Assembly: GCA_900556515.1 (NCBI GenBank)
Contig: USPH01000072.1
Span: forward strand, 1-6,869
From: an uncultured Collinsella sp.
Lineage (GTDB): Bacteria > Actinomycetota > Coriobacteriia > Coriobacteriales > Coriobacteriaceae
Direction: 5' to 3'
Length of the DNA stretch: 6,869 bases
Positions 4,861-6,869 of the stretch are shown here, piece after piece (positions within the stretch are counted from its first letter, which is position 1; every line of letters begins with the position of its first letter). A model generated the notes under the pieces. The model searched no databases. It worked only from the letters and a program-made list of their open reading frames with translations, and was not told the origin of the DNA. The position numbers and the translations under genes are program-made.

Positions 4861-6594
4861 ATGGCTACAGAAAAGTCTTCTTCGCGCTCATGGATGTCCG
4901 ATGCCGCGATCTATCAGATCTACCCGCGCTCGTTTAAGGATTCGACTGGTTCGGGTCTGGGCGATATCGCGGGCATTACCCAGCAGATGGACTATCTTGA
5001 GCGGCTGGGTATCGAGGCCATCTGGCTGAGCCCGTTTTACCCATCGCCTCTTGTCGATGGCGGCTATGATGTGGCGGACTACTGCGATGTCGACCTGCGT
5101 CTCGGCTCGCTTGACGACTTCGATGACATGATCGCTGCGGCTCACGCGCGCGGCATCAAGGTCATCGTCGACATCGTGCCCAACCATTCATCCAACCAGC
5201 ACCCCTGGTTCAAAGCCGCTCTTGCCGCCGGCCCCGGATCGCCCGAGCGCGCCCGTTATATCTTCCGCGATGGTCGCGGCGAGCATGGCGAGCTGCCTCC
5301 CACCAATTGGAATGCCAACTTTGGCGGCCCCGCATGGACGCGTGTTGCGGACGGTCAGTGGTATCTGCACATGTTTACGCCCGAGCAACCGGACTTTGAC
5401 TGGTCATGCCCCGAGGTTCATGCGCTCTTTTGCGACGTCCTGGCGTTTTGGAGCGATCGAGGCGTCGACGGCTTTCGCATTGATGTGGCGCAGGGTCTCG
5501 CCAAGGATCTCGACCGCGATGACCTCGACCGGTGGCATCTCGCCGAGGGCGATGACATGGTTGACGACGGCACCCATCCGCTGTGGGACCGCAATGAGGT
5601 CCACGAGATCTATCGCGAGTGGCGCCGCGTGTTCGACCGCTATAATCCGCCGCGCAGTGCCGTTGCCGAGGCGTGGGTGCTGCCCGAGCGCCAGTATCTC
5701 TATGCGCGTCCCAGCGAGCTTGGCCAGACATTCAACTTTGAGTTTGCCAAGGCCACTTGGACCTATGATGACATGCACACTGCAATCGAGAAGGGCTTGA
5801 AGGCAGCCGTCGAATCCGATTCCGCCTCGACCTGGGTACTCTCCAACCACGACGTGCCGCGCGTGGCGACACGCTATGCCCTGCCGCAAATCAAGGCGAC
5901 GCGCTACCACCAGATTGCGCTCGACTGGCTCTTACGCGACGGGTCGTCTTATGACGAGGACCGTGAACTCGGCGAGCGCCGCGCGCGGGCGGCCCTTTTG
6001 CTTGAACTGGCGCTTCCGGGCTCGGCATACGTGTATCAGGGTGAGGAGCTCGGCCTTTTTGAGGTGGCTGACATCCCGTGGGCTGCACTCGAAGATCCTA
6101 CTGCGACCAATACGCGCGGACCGAAGCGTGAGAAGGGGCGCGACGGCTGCCGTGTGCCCCTGCCGTGGGTGGCGGCGGACGATCCCGCGCAGGGCGGATC
6201 GTTTGGGTTTTCGCCGGCGGACGCCGATGCGGCGCCCCATCTGCCGCAACCTGCATGGTTTTCCGATTACGCTGCCGATAGGGAAGAAGCGGACCCGACA
6301 TCGATGCTTGCGCTCTATCGTGACGCCCTCTGGCTTCGGCGCAAGCTGCGCGGCTGCGCCAACGATCTTGCGTGGCTCGATCTTGACGGGCGCACCGGTC
6401 TTGCGGATGGTGCCGAGGGCGCCGAGGGCGGCGTTATCGCCTATCGCCGCGACAACGGCTGGGCGTGTGTGACGAACTTCGGCGCAGCACCCGTGGAGCT
6501 GCCGGCGGGCAGGGTCCTGCTCACCTCATCACCGCTTGCAGACGGCAGGCTCGCGCAGGACAGCTCTGCCTGGATCATGCTCGGTGAGATGTAG
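4861..6594 (+). CDS. GH13 alpha-glucosidase / oligo-1,6-glucosidase
   Basis: A 577-residue cytoplasmic glycoside hydrolase with no signal peptide. It is predicted to release glucose from the non-reducing end of imported malto- or isomalto-oligosaccharides. The (beta/alpha)8 barrel begins with AIYQIYPRSFKDS (16-28). GH13 regions are clear: I DIVPNH (104-109), II GFRIDVAQ with nucleophile D208, III AEAW with acid/base E270, and IV SNHDVPR with D331. Region V is QPDFDW (176-181), and YQGEE (392-396) is also typical. The C-terminal beta domain covers roughly the last 75 residues. Length is normal for the family. Valine after the nucleophile (V209) is the residue linked to alpha-1,6 activity in oligo-1,6-glucosidases, but actinobacterial relatives vary, so linkage preference is open. 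The usual metal-binding loop DxNxDxxxD reads DSTGSGLGD (27-35), with two ligands replaced. ATG 4861 is chosen for its Shine-Dalgarno; the frame stays open back to 4387 through tRNA sequence, which is not coding. No clear terminator follows. Confidence 0.95.
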   Translation: MATEKSSSRSWMSDAAIYQIYPRSFKDSTGSGLGDIAGITQQMDYLERLGIEAIWLSPFYPSPLVDGGYDVADYCDVDLRLGSLDDFDDMIAAAHARGIKVIVDIVPNHSSNQHPWFKAALAAGPGSPERARYIFRDGRGEHGELPPTNWNANFGGPAWTRVADGQWYLHMFTPEQPDFDWSCPEVHALFCDVLAFWSDRGVDGFRIDVAQGLAKDLDRDDLDRWHLAEGDDMVDDGTHPLWDRNEVHEIYREWRRVFDRYNPPRSAVAEAWVLPERQYLYARPSELGQTFNFEFAKATWTYDDMHTAIEKGLKAAVESDSASTWVLSNHDVPRVATRYALPQIKATRYHQIALDWLLRDGSSYDEDRELGERRARAALLLELALPGSAYVYQGEELGLFEVADIPWAALEDPTATNTRGPKREKGRDGCRVPLPWVAADDPAQGGSFGFSPADADAAPHLPQPAWFSDYAADREEADPTSMLALYRDALWLRRKLRGCANDLAWLDLDGRTGLADGAEGAEGGVIAYRRDNGWACVTNFGAAPVELPAGRVLLTSSPLADGRLAQDSSAWIMLGEM

Positions 6595-6648
6595 GGGTCT
6601 CTTGCGGCGAGATTGCGTTTGCCCGCGCCTTCCGTGGTGGCTGATGTC

Positions 6649-6666
6649 TTCGCGAGGTTCGCGAGG
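6649..6666. repeat. Tandem 9-bp direct repeat downstream of the glucosidase
   Basis: TTCGCGAGG occurs twice head to tail (6649-6657 and 6658-6666), each copy containing the self-complementary TCGCGA. It lies 54 bases after the glucosidase stop and just upstream of a tRNA promoter. The rest of 6595-6676 shows no gene and no T-tailed hairpin. Confidence 0.6.
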
Positions 6667-6676
6667 GCGTTGCAAA

Positions 6677-6723
6677 ACTTTTTAAAAAAAGTTCTTGCAT
6701 AGGATGCGGGCATCACGTAAGAT
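6677..6723 (+). promoter_or_regulatory. Promoter of the tRNA Gly-Val cluster with A/T palindrome
   Basis: ACTTTTTAAAAAAAGT (6677-6692; 7-bp perfect arms around AA) is followed after 2 bp by -35 TTGCAT (6695-6700). A 17-bp spacer leads to -10 TAAGAT (6718-6723). The predicted start near 6730 leaves a leader of about 6 nt. The bases TGCAA at 6671-6675 mirror the TTGCA of the -35 box, so here the palindrome almost extends over the -35 element. Confidence 0.85.
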
Positions 6724-6735
6724 TAATCCTCGTAA

Positions 6736-6811
6736 GCGGACATGGCTCAGTTGGTAGAGCACAACCTTGCCAAGGTTGGGGTCGCGGGTTCGAGCCCCGT
6801 TGTCCGCTCCA
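6736..6811 (+). tRNA. tRNA-Gly (anticodon GCC), copy 3, CCA encoded
   Basis: Identical over 76 bases to copies 1 and 2, with the anticodon at 6769-6771. It is the first gene of a second tRNA cluster, and its promoter and leader resemble those of copy 1. Confidence 0.98.
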
Positions 6812-6814
6812 TTT

Positions 6815-6869
6815 GGGCGTTTAGCTCAGGGGGAGAGCGCTTCCCTGACACGGAAGAGGTCAGAAGTTC
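6815..6869 (+). tRNA. tRNA-Val (anticodon GAC), 3' end beyond the window
   Basis: It starts three bases (TTT) after the CCA of tRNA-Gly. Acceptor 5' strand GGGCGTT, a D arm GCTC/GAGC, and an anticodon arm CTTCC/GGAAG with loop CTGACAC give anticodon GAC (6847-6849), reading GUC/GUU codons. The sequence stops at the T-loop start (GTTC), so the 3' acceptor strand and CCA are not visible. Unlike the first cluster, there is no hairpin between these two tRNAs. Confidence 0.93.

Noticed and set aside
5404..5910. 168-residue minus-strand frame opposite the glucosidase
   Set aside because: Lies wholly within a well-conserved GH13 gene and shows no motif.
1..6869. CRISPR array, insertion sequence or transposase
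   Set aside because: No regularly spaced repeats, no transposase-like frame and no terminal inverted repeats with target duplications were seen.

Overview
The window looks like chromosomal DNA of a GC-rich gut actinobacterium, most likely Coriobacteriia and plausibly Collinsella or a close relative. I base this on moderately high GC, the actinobacterial style of the GH13 glucosidase, CCA-encoding tRNA genes and short UUCG/UCCG-looped terminators. This is inference from sequence feel; no database comparison was possible. All supported genes are on the + strand.

Layout: (1) 1-586 is the 3' end of an OppF-type oligopeptide ABC transporter ATPase, closed by a terminator at 598-625. (2) A gene-free stretch leads to a tRNA-Leu(GAG) promoter, gene and terminator (863-1078). 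(3) A two-gene signalling module follows. The first gene (1105-3450) is a PAS-GAF-(GAF-like)-PP2C/SpoIIE phosphatase of RsbU type. The second (3529-4275) is a single protein with an N-terminal STAS anti-anti-sigma domain and a C-terminal RsbW/SpoIIAB-type histidine-kinase-like ATPase domain. (4) A tRNA cluster Gly(GCC)-Cys(GCA)-Gly(GCC) follows (4381-4682), with a hairpin/T-tract after every tRNA. (5) A complete 577-residue GH13 alpha-glucosidase/oligo-1,6-glucosidase lies at 4861-6594. (6) A second tRNA cluster starts with a third identical tRNA-Gly(GCC), then tRNA-Val(GAC), cut by the window end.

How it works together: the phosphatase and the STAS-kinase fusion contain all three activities of a partner-switching circuit (sensor phosphatase, phosphorylatable antagonist, kinase/anti-sigma factor) in two polypeptides. 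No sigma factor or other output is encoded in the window. The Opp transporter and the glucosidase are ordinary nutrient-uptake and glycan-use functions. The three tRNA promoters share a near-perfect palindrome (ACTTTTTTGAAAAAAGT) exactly 2 bp upstream of a TTGCAT/TTGCGT -35 box. This is the clearest regulatory signal in the window.

The most interesting items are the STAS-kinase fusion with its sensor phosphatase, the shared palindromic tRNA promoter element, and the terminator-like hairpins between co-transcribed tRNAs. A 9-bp inverted repeat whose arms overlap the putative -10 box and the ribosome-binding region of the glucosidase gene is also notable.
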